The notes: generated by a model from the sequence alone, not told the origin. Shown: positions 45,463-54,644, counted from the stretch's first letter. The stretch is 64,000 bases of DNA from Terrimesophilobacter sp963702165 (GCA_963702165.1 OY969722.1:2480001-2544000), one strand, 5' to 3'. A program made the numbers and translations.

Positions 45463-46410
45463 TCAGATCTTGCGCAGCAGGATGGTGTTGACGGTGTGCT
45501 GCGAGTCCTTGCGCAGCACGAGCTTGGCGCGCGAGCGCGTCGGCAGCACGTTCTGCAGCAGGTTCGGCTCGTTGATGCGGTGCCAGATGTCCCTCGCCAT
45601 CGCGCGTGCCTCCGTCTCGCTCAGCCCAGCAAACCGGTGGAAGTACGAGGACGGGTTGGCGAAGGCGCCCTGCTGCAGTTTCATGAAGCGGTCCTCGTAC
45701 CAGCGCGCGATGTCCGACGTCCGCGCATCGACGTACACCGAGAAGTCGAACAGGTCGCTCAGCGCGAGCTCGTGCCCCGCAACCGGCGGCTGCAGCACGT
45801 TCAAGCCCTCGATGATCAGGATGTCCGGACGGCGGACGACCACCTCGGCGTCGCCGACGATGTCGTAGCGCAGGTGCGAATAGAACGGAGCCCGCACCTC
45901 GGAGGCACCGGACTTCACCTGGGTCACGAACCGCAAAAGCGCACGCCGGTCATACGACTCCGGGAAACCCTTCCGCTCCATCAGACCACGCCGCTCCAGC
46001 TCCCGGTTGGGGAACAGGAAGCCGTCGGTGGTGACCAGGTCCACCCGCGGTGTCTCATCCCAGCGGGCCAACAGCTCGCGCAGCACACGCGCGATCGTCG
46101 ATTTGCCGACCGCCACCGATCCGGCGACGCCGATCACGAACGGCGTGCTCTGACTGCGCTGGCGCAGGAAGCTGCTCGTCGCCGCGTGCAGGCGCTTCGC
46201 ACCGACGGCGTACAGGCTGATCAGCCTGCTGAGCGGCAGATAGACATCCGAAACCTCGCGCAGATCGAGCACGTCGCCGAGACCGCGCAACTCGACGAGT
46301 TCCTTGGCGGTCAGTGGTTGTTCGGTGGTCGGCGCCAACTCGGCCCAAGTCGCTCTCGCGATCTCCTGGAACGGGGTCAGGTGGCCGGCCCCGTTGGAGG
46401 GCTCAGGCAT
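45463..46410 (-). CDS. coaA: Type I pantothenate kinase
   Basis: First step of coenzyme A synthesis. 315 aa from ATG 46410. P-loop FVIGVAGSVAVGKSTIARVL, VDLVTTDGFLFPN, KGFPESYDRRALLRFV and the end motif NLLQNVLPTRSRAKLVLRK are family-diagnostic. The frame stays open far upstream over glmS, but that is the antisense of glmS. Divergent from glmS with a 69-base spacer. Confidence 0.96.
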   Translation of the reverse strand: MPEPSNGAGHLTPFQEIARATWAELAPTTEQPLTAKELVELRGLGDVLDLREVSDVYLPLSRLISLYAVGAKRLHAATSSFLRQRSQSTPFVIGVAGSVAVGKSTIARVLRELLARWDETPRVDLVTTDGFLFPNRELERRGLMERKGFPESYDRRALLRFVTQVKSGASEVRAPFYSHLRYDIVGDAEVVVRRPDILIIEGLNVLQPPVAGHELALSDLFDFSVYVDARTSDIARWYEDRFMKLQQGAFANPSSYFHRFAGLSETEARAMARDIWHRINEPNLLQNVLPTRSRAKLVLRKDSQHTVNTILLRKI

Positions 46411-46465
46411 TGACAAAAAGCCTACTAGCGACCCTGAGATTGCGGGACGTCCAGACTTGGTGGCA

Positions 46466-46471
46466 TAAAAT
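46466..46471 (+). promoter_or_regulatory. Candidate -10 element for a leaderless glmS mRNA
   Basis: TAAAAT (46466-46471) sits 8 bases before the ATG of glmS and no purine-rich ribosome site precedes that ATG. Transcription from this -10 would begin at or next to the start codon. A TTGACA (46410-46415) lies too far upstream to pair with it. Confidence 0.45.
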
Positions 46472-46479
46472 CGTTGTTC

Positions 46480-48333
46480 ATGTGCGGAATCGTGGGTTAC
46501 GTCGGCAGCGACCAGAGCATCGAGGTCCTGCTCGGCGGGCTGAAGCGCCTGGAATACCGGGGCTACGACTCCGCAGGAATCGCCGTACTCGACGGAACCG
46601 GCCGGCTGGAGACGCGCAAGCGCGCCGGCAAGCTGCAGATGCTCGTCGACGAGATCGATCGCTCGCCTATCCCCAACGGCTCCACCGGAATCGGGCACAC
46701 TCGCTGGGCAACCCACGGCGGACCCACCGACGACAACGCGCATCCGCACCTCAGCAATGACGGCAAGCTGGCGCTCATCCACAACGGCATCATCGAGAAC
46801 TTCGCGCCGCTGCGCGACGAACTGGTAGCGACGCATCCGGACACCGTGTTCACGAGCGAAACCGATAGTGAGGTCGCCGCCAAGCTGGTCGGATACGAGT
46901 ACGAGGAGACCGGCGACCTGACCGAGGCGCTGCGCCGGGTGGTCGCCCGGCTCGATGGCGCGTTCACGCTGCTGGTCATGCACGAGGACCACCCCGGTGT
47001 CGTGGTCGGCGCTCGCCGCAACTCGCCGCTCGTGATCGGCCTCGGTGAGGGCGAGAACTTCCTCGGCTCGGATGTCGCGGCGTTCGTCGAGCACACCAGC
47101 CGCGCGGTCGCCCTCGGTCAGGACCAGCTGGTGACCATCACCCCGAGCACCTACACGGTCGTGGACTTCGACGGGAACCCGGTCGAGACCCAGGAGTTCG
47201 AGGTGTCCTGGGATGCTTCCGCCGCCGACAAGGGCGGCTGGTCCAGCTTCATGGCCAAGGAGATCTCCGAGGAGCCCGACGCGATCGCAAACACCCTGCT
47301 CGGCCGCGCGGTCGACCATCTGGTGGAGATCCCGGAGCTCGAGGAATTCGCCGACATGCTCGGCCAGGTCAACCGCATCGTCATCATCGGAGCCGGCACA
47401 GCCTCCTACGCCGGGATGCTCGGCCAGTACGCCATCGAGAAGTGGGCGCGCGTGCCGGTCGACGTGCAGCTCGCGCATGAGTTCCGCTACCGCGATCCGG
47501 TCATCGACGATCGCACCCTGGTGGTGTCGATCAGCCAGTCCGGCGAGACCATGGACACCCTGCTCGCGGTGCAATTCGCCAAGGCCCAGGGCGCACGCAC
47601 GCTGTCGATCTGCAACACCCAGGGCGCGTCGATCGCGCGGGAGTCGGATGCCGTGGTCTACACCCACGCCGGCCCTGAGGTCGCCGTCGCGTCGACCAAG
47701 GCGTTCGTCGCCCAGGTGACGGCGCTGTACCTCTTCGGAATGCACCTCGCCCGCCTGCGCGGCACGCTCGACGAGCCGGAACTGCGCCGCTTGTTCGACG
47801 AGCTGCACGCCATCCCGGAGAAGCTTGGCGTTGTGCTCGAGCAGCACGAGAAGATCAGCGAACTCGCGCACTGGATGAGCGACACCCGCTCTGTGCTGTT
47901 CCTCGGGCGGCACGTCGGCTACCCGATCGCCCTCGAGGGTGCGCTCAAGCTCAAGGAGCTCGCCTACATCCACGCCGAGGGCTTCGCGGCCGGTGAGCTG
48001 AAGCACGGCCCGATCGCGCTCATCGAGCCCGGCCAGCCGGTCTTCGTGCTGGTGCCGAGCCCGCGCGCGAAGGATTCGCTGCACGGCAAGGTGATCAGCA
48101 ACATCCAGGAGATTCGTGCTCGGGGTGCCCGCGTGCTGGCCATCGCTGAGCAGGGAGACGCCGCAGTGCTGCCGCACGCGGACGTCGTCTTCCACATCCC
48201 GCTGGCGTCCACGATGTTCGAACCGCTCCTGTCGGTCGCCCCGTTGCAGATCTTCGCGATGGAACTGGCCGCGGCGAAGGGGCTCGACGTCGACCAGCCG
48301 CGGAACCTCGCCAAGTCAGTCACTGTGGAGTAG
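46480..48333 (+). CDS. glmS: Glutamine-fructose-6-phosphate aminotransferase
   Basis: Makes glucosamine-6-phosphate, the first committed step to UDP-GlcNAc. 617 aa. The ATG at 46480 is required because Cys2 of MCGIVGYVGSD is the N-terminal nucleophile of the glutaminase domain; an in-frame TTG at 46474 would bury it. Glutaminase blocks GHTRWATHGGPTDDNAHPH and the two SIS domains (SQSGETMDTLLAV, SIAR, KLKELAYIHAEGFAAGELKHGPIAL) are intact, ending in KSVTVE. No glmS ribozyme is visible in the short upstream gap. First of an eight-gene run to tsaD. Confidence 0.97.
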   Translation: MCGIVGYVGSDQSIEVLLGGLKRLEYRGYDSAGIAVLDGTGRLETRKRAGKLQMLVDEIDRSPIPNGSTGIGHTRWATHGGPTDDNAHPHLSNDGKLALIHNGIIENFAPLRDELVATHPDTVFTSETDSEVAAKLVGYEYEETGDLTEALRRVVARLDGAFTLLVMHEDHPGVVVGARRNSPLVIGLGEGENFLGSDVAAFVEHTSRAVALGQDQLVTITPSTYTVVDFDGNPVETQEFEVSWDASAADKGGWSSFMAKEISEEPDAIANTLLGRAVDHLVEIPELEEFADMLGQVNRIVIIGAGTASYAGMLGQYAIEKWARVPVDVQLAHEFRYRDPVIDDRTLVVSISQSGETMDTLLAVQFAKAQGARTLSICNTQGASIARESDAVVYTHAGPEVAVASTKAFVAQVTALYLFGMHLARLRGTLDEPELRRLFDELHAIPEKLGVVLEQHEKISELAHWMSDTRSVLFLGRHVGYPIALEGALKLKELAYIHAEGFAAGELKHGPIALIEPGQPVFVLVPSPRAKDSLHGKVISNIQEIRARGARVLAIAEQGDAAVLPHADVVFHIPLASTMFEPLLSVAPLQIFAMELAAAKGLDVDQPRNLAKSVTVE

Positions 48334-48336
48334 GCG

Positions 48337-48717
48337 GTGATCGTCGGCATCGGCGTAGACGTGGTCGATCTGGCCCGTTTTGAGCGCGCCGCCCGTCGAA
48401 CTCCTGCGCTTCTCCCACGTTTGTTCGCTGACAGCGAACGCACTCAGGGTGGACGTGAGCTATCCCTCCATTCGCTGGCCGCTCGGTTCGCGGCCAAGGA
48501 AGCGCTCATCAAGGCGATCGGGCACTCCGATGGCGTGTTCTGGCACGACATGGCGGTGTCCGCCGATAACCGCGGCAACCCGCACTTCGAAGTCTCGGGG
48601 GGAGCGGCCGAGCTGCTGGTCGAGCTGGGAATCGACCGCCTGCACCTCTCGATGTCACATGACGCCGGGATCGCGATAGCGTACGTCATGGCCGAATCCG
48701 CGAGAACGCCGAAGTGA
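48337..48717 (+). CDS. acpS: Holo-[acyl-carrier-protein] synthase
   Basis: Transfers 4'-phosphopantetheine to ACP. 126 aa. IVGIGVDVVDLARFERA with the metal-binding Asp, then LAARFAAKEALIKAIG with the catalytic Glu, and the C-terminal LHLSMSHDAGIAIAYVM. GTG start 3 bases after glmS; overlaps alr by GTGA. Confidence 0.95.
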   Translation: MIVGIGVDVVDLARFERAARRTPALLPRLFADSERTQGGRELSLHSLAARFAAKEALIKAIGHSDGVFWHDMAVSADNRGNPHFEVSGGAAELLVELGIDRLHLSMSHDAGIAIAYVMAESARTPK

Positions 48718-49838
48718 GCGGGCTGCACCGCGAAGCAGTAGTCGACCTCGACGCCATCGCAGGCAATGTCGAGACGCTGCGCGCCACCATCGGCACCACG
48801 CACCTGATGGCCGTCGTCAAGGCCAACGGCTACGGTCACGGCGCGCTCCCGGTCGCCCGGGCCGCCCTCGACGGCGGCGCCGACTGGCTCGGCCTCGTCG
48901 ACATCGCCGAGGCGCTCGAACTGAGGGGTGCCGGCATCTCGGCGCCGCTGCTCGCGTGGCTGCACGGTCACGATGAGGACTTCCGGATGGCGGTCGAGTC
49001 CGGGGTGGACGTCGGAATCAGCTCGCTCGAGCAGTTGGAACGGGCGGCATCCGCGGCATCCGGTGGCCGCATCGCGCATGTGCACCTGAAGCTCGACACC
49101 GGACTGCATCGCAACGGCGTGCCGGCAGACCAATGGGAGCCGGTCGTGCAGCGCGCGGCCGAACTCGAGCGCGCTGGCGGTGTCCGGGTGCGCGGCCTGT
49201 TCAGCCACCTCGCGAACGCGAGCCCAGACGACGATGCCGACCAGGTGACGGCTTTCGTGCGTGGCCTGGAGGCGGCTGAGGATGCAGGGCTCACGCCGGA
49301 GGTACGGCACCTGGCGTCTACCTCGGCGGCTCTTGCCCTGCCGGGCACGCGCTTCGACATGGTTCGCTCCGGCATCGGCATCTATGGACTGTCGCCGTTC
49401 GAGGGACGCACCTCGGCGGAACTCGGACTCGTGCCCGCCCTGGAGCTCGCATCGGCGGTTGTGGCCGTGAAGCGGGTCTCCGCCGGCGGCGGCGTCTCCT
49501 ACGGCTACCGCTTTCGGGCGGAGACCGACACCAATGTCGCGCTCGTTCCCCTCGGCTACGGCGATGGTGTCCCGCGGTCGGCCTCCGGTCGCGGCCCGGT
49601 ATGGATCAACGGGCAGGTGCACATCATCGCCGGCACGATCGCCATGGACCAAGTGCTCGTCGACATCGGCGACGCGGACGTGCGCGTCGGCGATCGCGCC
49701 GTGTTCTTCGGCGACCCGGCGTCAGGGGTGCCGTCGGTCGATGACTGGGCGCGCGCATCCGACAGCATCAATTATGAGATCGTCACGCGACTGGGCAACC
49801 GGATCACTCGCACCTACCGGGGAGGGAGCGCCGGGTGA
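48714..49838 (+). CDS. alr: Alanine racemase
   Basis: PLP enzyme making D-alanine for peptidoglycan. 374 aa. PLP-lysine in MAVVKANGYGHGA, the LKLDTGLHRNGV loop, FDMVRSGIGIYGLSPF and the catalytic Tyr in GGGVSYGYRF. GTG start overlaps the acpS stop. No nnrD (ADP-dependent NADHX dehydratase), which is often placed between acpS and alr in actinobacteria, is present. Confidence 0.96.
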   Translation: MSGLHREAVVDLDAIAGNVETLRATIGTTHLMAVVKANGYGHGALPVARAALDGGADWLGLVDIAEALELRGAGISAPLLAWLHGHDEDFRMAVESGVDVGISSLEQLERAASAASGGRIAHVHLKLDTGLHRNGVPADQWEPVVQRAAELERAGGVRVRGLFSHLANASPDDDADQVTAFVRGLEAAEDAGLTPEVRHLASTSAALALPGTRFDMVRSGIGIYGLSPFEGRTSAELGLVPALELASAVVAVKRVSAGGGVSYGYRFRAETDTNVALVPLGYGDGVPRSASGRGPVWINGQVHIIAGTIAMDQVLVDIGDADVRVGDRAVFFGDPASGVPSVDDWARASDSINYEIVTRLGNRITRTYRGGSAG

Positions 49839-50308
49839 TCGAACTGCGGATCTCCACTCCGAAGGAGATGGAGGCGCTCGGCGCCCGCATCGCGAGGAGG
49901 CTTGAGGCGGGTGACCTGGTCGTGCTGAGCGGCGAGCTGGGCGCGGGCAAGACGACGCTGACGCGCGGGCTCGGCGAGGCGCTCGGCGTGCGCGGCACCG
50001 TGACGAGTCCGACCTTCGTGCTCGCGCGCACGCATCCGCGTGGCGACGCGCTCCCTCCGCTCGTGCACGTCGACGCCTACCGACTGGGCAGCGCGGCTGA
50101 GCTCGATGACCTCGACATCGACTACCCGGGCTCGATCGTCGTGGTCGAGTGGGGCGCCGGGATGCTGGATGGTGTCGCCGAGTCCTGGCTCGAGGTGGAC
50201 ATCGAACGGCCGACCGGCGCGAGTGCCGCTACGGATGACTCGGATGCCGAGCCGCGCTTGGTGGCTGTCACCGGGCACGGCCCTCGCTGGGCGGACCTCC
50301 GCCTCTAG
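49835..50308 (+). CDS. tsaE: tRNA threonylcarbamoyladenosine biosynthesis ATPase TsaE
   Basis: ATPase of the t6A37 complex with TsaB and TsaD. 157 aa. P-loop LSGELGAGKTTLTRGL near residue 31, GTVTSPTFVLARTH, HVDAYRLGS and IVVVEWGAGM. GTG start overlaps the alr stop. Confidence 0.95.
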   Translation: MIELRISTPKEMEALGARIARRLEAGDLVVLSGELGAGKTTLTRGLGEALGVRGTVTSPTFVLARTHPRGDALPPLVHVDAYRLGSAAELDDLDIDYPGSIVVVEWGAGMLDGVAESWLEVDIERPTGASAATDDSDAEPRLVAVTGHGPRWADLRL

Positions 50309-50335
50309 CGGCACCCGGGAAGTTAGGCTTGAGGG

Positions 50336-50953
50336 ATGCTGCTTGCCATCGACACCTCGGCCGGGAGCAGTGTCGCCATCGTCGACAGGGACGCCGGTGT
50401 GCTCGCCCAGCGGAGCGTCGAAGACACCCGGAAACACGCGGAGGTCATCGGTGACCTGATCCGCGAATGCCTCGCCGAGTCCGGCGTCGCCACGAGCGCG
50501 CTTTCCGGGATCGCCGTCGGCATGGGGCCCGGGCCATTCACCGGTCTCCGGGTCGGAATCGCCGCCGCCGAGACGTTCGCGTTCGCCGCAGGCAAGCCCG
50601 TCGTACGCGTGGTCAGTCACGACGCCGTCGCCTTCGGCTGGTACGCCGACGGCAACACCGGAGGGCTGCTCGTGACAACGGATGCGCGCCGCCGCGAGGT
50701 GTACTGGTCAGAGTTCAGCGGCGCGGAGGACATCGGACTTCCCATTCGCACGGCGGGCCCCGCGATCGCCAAGCCCGACGAGCTGCCGACCGGCACCCAC
50801 CGTCTCGACACGCACTGGGTGTCCGCGGCATCCGTCGGCCTGCTGGCCGAGCGCATCTACCAGCACGGCCGCGACTTCGCCGGGCCGGAACCGGTGTACC
50901 TGCGCTCGCCCGACGTCACCGTCTCGGCCGGCCCGAAGCGGGTGACATCATGA
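50336..50953 (+). CDS. tsaB: tRNA threonylcarbamoyladenosine complex subunit TsaB
   Basis: Scaffold paralogue of TsaD in t6A synthesis. 205 aa. MLLAIDTSAGSSVAIVD start and GIAVGMGPGPFTGLRVGIAAAETFA block; the His metal ligands of TsaD are absent as expected. The stop overlaps the rimI ATG. Confidence 0.94.
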   Translation: MLLAIDTSAGSSVAIVDRDAGVLAQRSVEDTRKHAEVIGDLIRECLAESGVATSALSGIAVGMGPGPFTGLRVGIAAAETFAFAAGKPVVRVVSHDAVAFGWYADGNTGGLLVTTDARRREVYWSEFSGAEDIGLPIRTAGPAIAKPDELPTGTHRLDTHWVSAASVGLLAERIYQHGRDFAGPEPVYLRSPDVTVSAGPKRVTS

Positions 50954-51444
50954 CCTGGCAGCTGCGTACGGCCACTTCGGCCGACCTCGACGCAATCATG
51001 CAGCTCGAGGACTCGACCTTCGGCGACGACGCCTGGTCGCGGGACAGCATGCTCAGCGAACTGGAAAACGAGCACACGCACTATATCGTCGCGCACAGGC
51101 CGGATTCGCAAACTCTCGACGCATACGCGGGCATGCTGATGCCACACGGCTCGACCGAGGCGGACATCCAGACGATCGCTGTCGCGCCGTCCGCCCGCCG
51201 ATCCGGTCTCGGCCGAACAATCATGCTCCATTTCATCCGCCAGGCGCGGCAGGCCGGCGTGCGCGAGCTGTTCCTCGAGGTGCGCGCCGACAACCCGCCA
51301 GCTCAGGCGTTGTACGAGTCGCTGAGCTTCGAGCGGCTGGCTGTGCGCACGGCCTATTACCAGCCTGACGGCGTCGACGCGATTGTGATGCGCTTGTGGA
51401 TCCCGGATGCGGAGACAATGCCGACGATCGGGGACGCGTCGTGA
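50950..51444 (+). CDS. rimI: Ribosomal protein S18 alanine N-acetyltransferase RimI
   Basis: GNAT enzyme, 164 aa from ATG 50950 (ATGA with tsaB). Acetyl-CoA loop IAVAPSARRSGLGRTIMLHFI and the RimI block FLEVRADNPPAQALYESLSFERLAVRTAYY, followed by a short C-terminal tail. The tsaB-rimI-tsaD order supports the assignment. The GTG of tsaD overlaps its stop. Confidence 0.92.
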   Translation: MTWQLRTATSADLDAIMQLEDSTFGDDAWSRDSMLSELENEHTHYIVAHRPDSQTLDAYAGMLMPHGSTEADIQTIAVAPSARRSGLGRTIMLHFIRQARQAGVRELFLEVRADNPPAQALYESLSFERLAVRTAYYQPDGVDAIVMRLWIPDAETMPTIGDAS

Positions 51445-52484
51445 GCACCCCACTCGTGCTCGGCATCGAGACGAGCTGCGATGAGACCGGGGTGGGCATA
51501 GTGCGCGGCACCGAGCTGCTCGCGAACGTCATCGCGTCGTCGATGGACGAGCACTCCCGCTACGGAGGTGTTGTCCCGGAGATTGCGGCCCGCGCCCACC
51601 TCGAAGCAATGATGCCGACGCTGAAAGCGGCGCTGGGCGAAGCGGACGTGACCCTGGACGAGCTCGACGCGATCGCCGTCACCAGCGGCCCCGGGCTCGC
51701 CGGCGCCCTGATGGTGGGCATCGGCGCCGCCAAGGGGCTCGCCCTCGCCACCGGCAAACCGCTGTACGCGGTGAACCACCTCGTCGGCCATGTCGGAGCC
51801 GACCTGCTCAGCGGCGAACCGCTCGAGCAGCCAACGGTCGCGCTGCTGGTCTCCGGCGGCCATACCTCTCTATTACTGGTGCGCGATCTGGTGTCCGATG
51901 TCGAGCTCCTCGGCGAGACCATCGACGATGCCGCGGGCGAGGCGTTCGACAAGGTTGCGCGACTGCTGTCGCTGCCGTATCCGGGCGGCCCGCACATCGA
52001 CCGAGCCGCCGCAGACGGTGACCCGCGCGCCATCCAATTCCCACGCGGCCTCAGCCGACCGAAGGACCTCGAACGGCACCGCTACGATTTCTCCTTCTCC
52101 GGGCTGAAGACCGCTGTGGCCCGCTGGGTCGAGCAGCGCCGCGACGCAGGGGAACCGGTGCCGATCCCGGATGTCGCGGCGAGCTTCCGCGAAGCCGTTG
52201 CCGACGTGCTCATCACCAAGGCCGTGGCCGCTTGCAACGATCTCGACGTGCCGAGACTGCTGCTTGGCGGGGGAGTCGTCGCCAACGCGCGCGTGCGCGA
52301 ACTGGCCGAGCAGCGATGTGCCGAGAACGGCATTACGCTGCGCATCCCACCGCTGTCGCTGTGCACCGACAACGGCGCGATGATCGCCGAAGTAGGGGCG
52401 CAACTGGTGATGGCCGGACAGAAGCCGTCGGACCTCGACTTCGGCGCCGACTCGACACTCCCGGTGACGCAGATACAGGCCTGA
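51441..52484 (+). CDS. tsaD: tRNA N6-adenosine threonylcarbamoyltransferase TsaD
   Basis: Catalytic subunit for t6A37. 347 aa. VLGIETSCDETGVGIV start, the metal-binding HxxxH in VNHLVGHVGAD, VALLVSGGHTSLLLV, the FPGGPHIDRAA-type loop (YPGGPHIDRAA), and the C-terminal CTDNGAMIAEVGA with the metal Asp. GTG 51441 overlaps the rimI stop and matches the family start. Confidence 0.96.
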   Translation: MSTPLVLGIETSCDETGVGIVRGTELLANVIASSMDEHSRYGGVVPEIAARAHLEAMMPTLKAALGEADVTLDELDAIAVTSGPGLAGALMVGIGAAKGLALATGKPLYAVNHLVGHVGADLLSGEPLEQPTVALLVSGGHTSLLLVRDLVSDVELLGETIDDAAGEAFDKVARLLSLPYPGGPHIDRAAADGDPRAIQFPRGLSRPKDLERHRYDFSFSGLKTAVARWVEQRRDAGEPVPIPDVAASFREAVADVLITKAVAACNDLDVPRLLLGGGVVANARVRELAEQRCAENGITLRIPPLSLCTDNGAMIAEVGAQLVMAGQKPSDLDFGADSTLPVTQIQA

Positions 52485-52631
52485 CTACAACCATCCGGGT
52501 GCCGGCGGTGGTCAGCGACACACCCCATTTGGACAATTGACAGTGTTTGCAGGGGCCTGCCACTATGACAGGTGCCTCTTCAGGCGCCCGCCGAAATCCC
52601 GGCACACCCACCAATCACAGGAGCTTCCAGC

Positions 52632-52937
52632 ATGACCGAAACCACGCCTGCACCGCAGCCGACTCCGTACACCACGGCTGCTCCCGCCGAGCAGAAGACC
52701 AACGTCCTCGCGATCATCTCACTCGTCTCCGCGTTCCTCATTTCCCTCGTCGCGATCATCACCGGCCACATCGCTCTCAAGCAGATCGCCCGCACCGGCG
52801 AGAACGGCAAGGGCCTGGCGATCGCCGGCCTCGTCCTCGGCTACATCGGCCTGGTTGTCGGCATCATCGTCATCATCGTTTACGTCGCTCTCTTCGCCTC
52901 GCTTGCGAGCGCCAGCGTCGCGTTCAACTCCTTCTGA
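52632..52937 (+). CDS. DUF4190 two-helix membrane protein 1
   Basis: 101 aa from ATG 52632 (AGGAG at 52619-52623). Residues 1-25 are Pro/Thr-rich; two hydrophobic segments follow (VLAIISLVSAFLISLVAIITGHIAL and AIAGLVLGYIGLVVGIIVIIVYVALFA) joined by KQIARTGENGKGL, the DUF4190 pattern (G-x-I-A-L-x-Q-I ... G-K-G-L-A-I-A-G). Function unknown. Paralogous to the next gene and separated from it by a strong terminator. Confidence 0.8.
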   Translation: MTETTPAPQPTPYTTAAPAEQKTNVLAIISLVSAFLISLVAIITGHIALKQIARTGENGKGLAIAGLVLGYIGLVVGIIVIIVYVALFASLASASVAFNSF

Positions 52938-52944
52938 TCCACGC

Positions 52945-52982
52945 CAGAAGGCCGCAGTCCCGCGTGGGACTGCGGCCTTCTG
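52945..52982 (+). terminator. Intrinsic terminator between the two DUF4190 genes
   Basis: Perfect 17-bp stem cagaaggccgcagtccc/gggactgcggccttctg (52945-52961 with 52966-52982), loop GCGT, then CTTTTG. One of the strongest terminators in the window. Confidence 0.92.
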
Positions 52983-53004
52983 CTTTTGCCCTAGTCTGTC
53001 GTGC

Positions 53005-53466
53005 ATGAGCAGTGAAAACGACCCGACCGCCCAGCCTTCCGCCGTGCAGCCCCCTGAGGCGCCGCCGGTGATCGCTCAGCCGGCGCCACCGTCGCCATAC
53101 GCTCAGCCGCAGGTCACTCAGCAGCCCGTGAACAACCCGTACGCGCAGAACCCGCATGGCACACAGCCGTACAACCCGAACTACGGTGCTCCGCAGGACG
53201 CGAAGGGGCTGAGCATCGCGTCGATGGTCACAGGCATCGTGAGCCTCGTGCTGATGTTCGTCTACATCGGTTGGCTTTCCGGTATCGCCGCGGTCATTCT
53301 CGGCCACATCGCGATGAAGAAGGAGCCCGCGGGCAAGGGCATGGCGTTGGCCGGCCTCATCACCGGCTACGTGGCCATCGGGTTGAGCCTGATCTTCCTC
53401 ATCTTCGCCGTGATCCTCTTCGGACTGGTGATGTCGGCATACTCGACCACCGCGATCGTCTCCTGA
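53005..53466 (+). CDS. DUF4190 two-helix membrane protein 2
   Basis: 153 aa from ATG 53005. The N-terminal ~65 residues are Pro/Gln/Asn-rich (AQPAPPSPYAQPQVTQQPVN); two hydrophobic segments (IASMVTGIVSLVLMFVYIGWL, ALAGLITGYVAIGLSLIFLIFAVI) flank the DUF4190 loop GHIAMKKEPAGKGMALAG. Function unknown. Only 22 bases separate the ATG from the preceding terminator, so its mRNA must start inside or just after that hairpin unless there is read-through. It ends 2 bases from the convergent methyltransferase gene. Confidence 0.78.
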   Translation: MSSENDPTAQPSAVQPPEAPPVIAQPAPPSPYAQPQVTQQPVNNPYAQNPHGTQPYNPNYGAPQDAKGLSIASMVTGIVSLVLMFVYIGWLSGIAAVILGHIAMKKEPAGKGMALAGLITGYVAIGLSLIFLIFAVILFGLVMSAYSTTAIVS

Positions 53467-53468
53467 CG

Positions 53469-54644
53469 TCAGTCGCGCTGCGCGAGCACCGCGCGGTGTC
53501 GCCCGGCGATCCGGGTGATGATCAGCGTTGCCGCGTTCTCACCCTTGGGGGCGAGTTTCTTGCGCAGCTCGGCCGGGTCGATGTCGGCTCCCCGTTTCTT
53601 GATCTCGAGCGTCCCGATCCGGCGGGCTGCGAGTTCACGCTTCAAGGTCTTGACGTCGAACGGCAGCTCCTCGACCACGCGGAAGCGGGCCGCGAACGGC
53701 GAATCGACTGCGGCATCCGACGTGAGCCAGGCGATCCGCTCGCTGACCATCCGGGCGCCGATCCTTCTGGCCAGGTCTCCGATCAGGCGTGCCCGGATGA
53801 CTGCACCATCCGGCTCGTACAGGTACTCGCCCAGCTGGCCGACTTCCGCATCCGCACTGTCCTCGGCCGCGGTCAGCTCGGCCGCGCCATGCGGACCGAT
53901 CACAAGCGCGCTGCGCCGGATGCCTGGCCTCGCCACCGCGCCGAACCACAACCCGAGCTCGACCACCTCACCGGCATCCGAGATCCACTGCGCTTCAGCA
54001 TCTACCGGGATCAGGTCGCGATCGATCGCGGGGGAGAGCTTGATGCCCGTCGGCTTCTGCCGGGCGACCTCGAAGGCGAAGTCGAGGGAGGGAGTCCAAT
54101 CGGCCGGGTCGACCAGCCGCCGCGCGCCTGAACGACGGGCGGGGTCGAGGTAGAGGGCGTCGAATTCGGCGATGCCGATGTCCTCGGCGTCGGTGTTGAT
54201 CACCGTCGATTCCGGCCAGGGAGCGAGGTTGTAGGCGGCAATAGCAGCAGTCACCTCGTCCCGCTCGACCGCGGTCACCTTGAGGTCGATGCCCGCCATC
54301 GCCATGGCGTCGACGCCAATGCCGCAGCCCAGGTCAGCGACATGCAGCAACCCGGCCGCGCGGAAGCGCTGCGCGTGGAGCGCCGCGATAGGCAGCCTGG
54401 TCGCCTGCTCAAGCCCGTGTTCGGTGAACAGCATCCGGTCGGCGAACGGACCAAGCTTCGTCCTGGCCCGTCGCCGCAGCTTCGACTGGGTCAGCACCGC
54501 CGCGACGAGCTCCGGTGAGCGCCCCTCCTTGCGGAGACGGTCGACCGTGCGCACGACGTCGTCGGTGCTCTCGTATTCGGGAAGCGAATCCAGCAGCCGC
54601 AAGCCCTCCGCCGACAGCAGCACGATGAGCTCGCTCTTGTCCAT
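53469..54644 (-). CDS. Class I SAM-dependent methyltransferase with THUMP-like C-terminus
   Basis: 392 aa from ATG 54644 (an in-frame extension to 54770 would run across the groES promoter and is rejected). SAM-binding motif I is LLHVADLGCGIGVDAMAMAG with acidic residue in KVTAVERDEVTAAIA, then NTDAEDIGIAEFDALYLDPARR (motif IV with DPARR). The C-terminal ~70 residues (ELPFDVKTLKRELAARRIGTLEIKKRG ... TLIITRIAGRHRAVLAQR) match the THUMP-like domain family. Substrate unknown; an RNA or tRNA target is plausible from the domain. Confidence 0.8.
   Translation of the reverse strand: MDKSELIVLLSAEGLRLLDSLPEYESTDDVVRTVDRLRKEGRSPELVAAVLTQSKLRRRARTKLGPFADRMLFTEHGLEQATRLPIAALHAQRFRAAGLLHVADLGCGIGVDAMAMAGIDLKVTAVERDEVTAAIAAYNLAPWPESTVINTDAEDIGIAEFDALYLDPARRSGARRLVDPADWTPSLDFAFEVARQKPTGIKLSPAIDRDLIPVDAEAQWISDAGEVVELGLWFGAVARPGIRRSALVIGPHGAAELTAAEDSADAEVGQLGEYLYEPDGAVIRARLIGDLARRIGARMVSERIAWLTSDAAVDSPFAARFRVVEELPFDVKTLKRELAARRIGTLEIKKRGADIDPAELRKKLAPKGENAATLIITRIAGRHRAVLAQRD

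Noticed and set aside
46411..46479. glmS ribozyme or other riboswitch upstream of glmS
   Set aside because: The gap to coaA is only 69 bases, too short for a glmS ribozyme, and no matching core is seen.
45463..48195. 2.7-kb open frame on the minus strand across coaA and glmS (910 codons)
   Set aside because: Only 45463-46410 is a real gene (coaA). The rest is the antisense of glmS, a normal effect of high GC at third positions.
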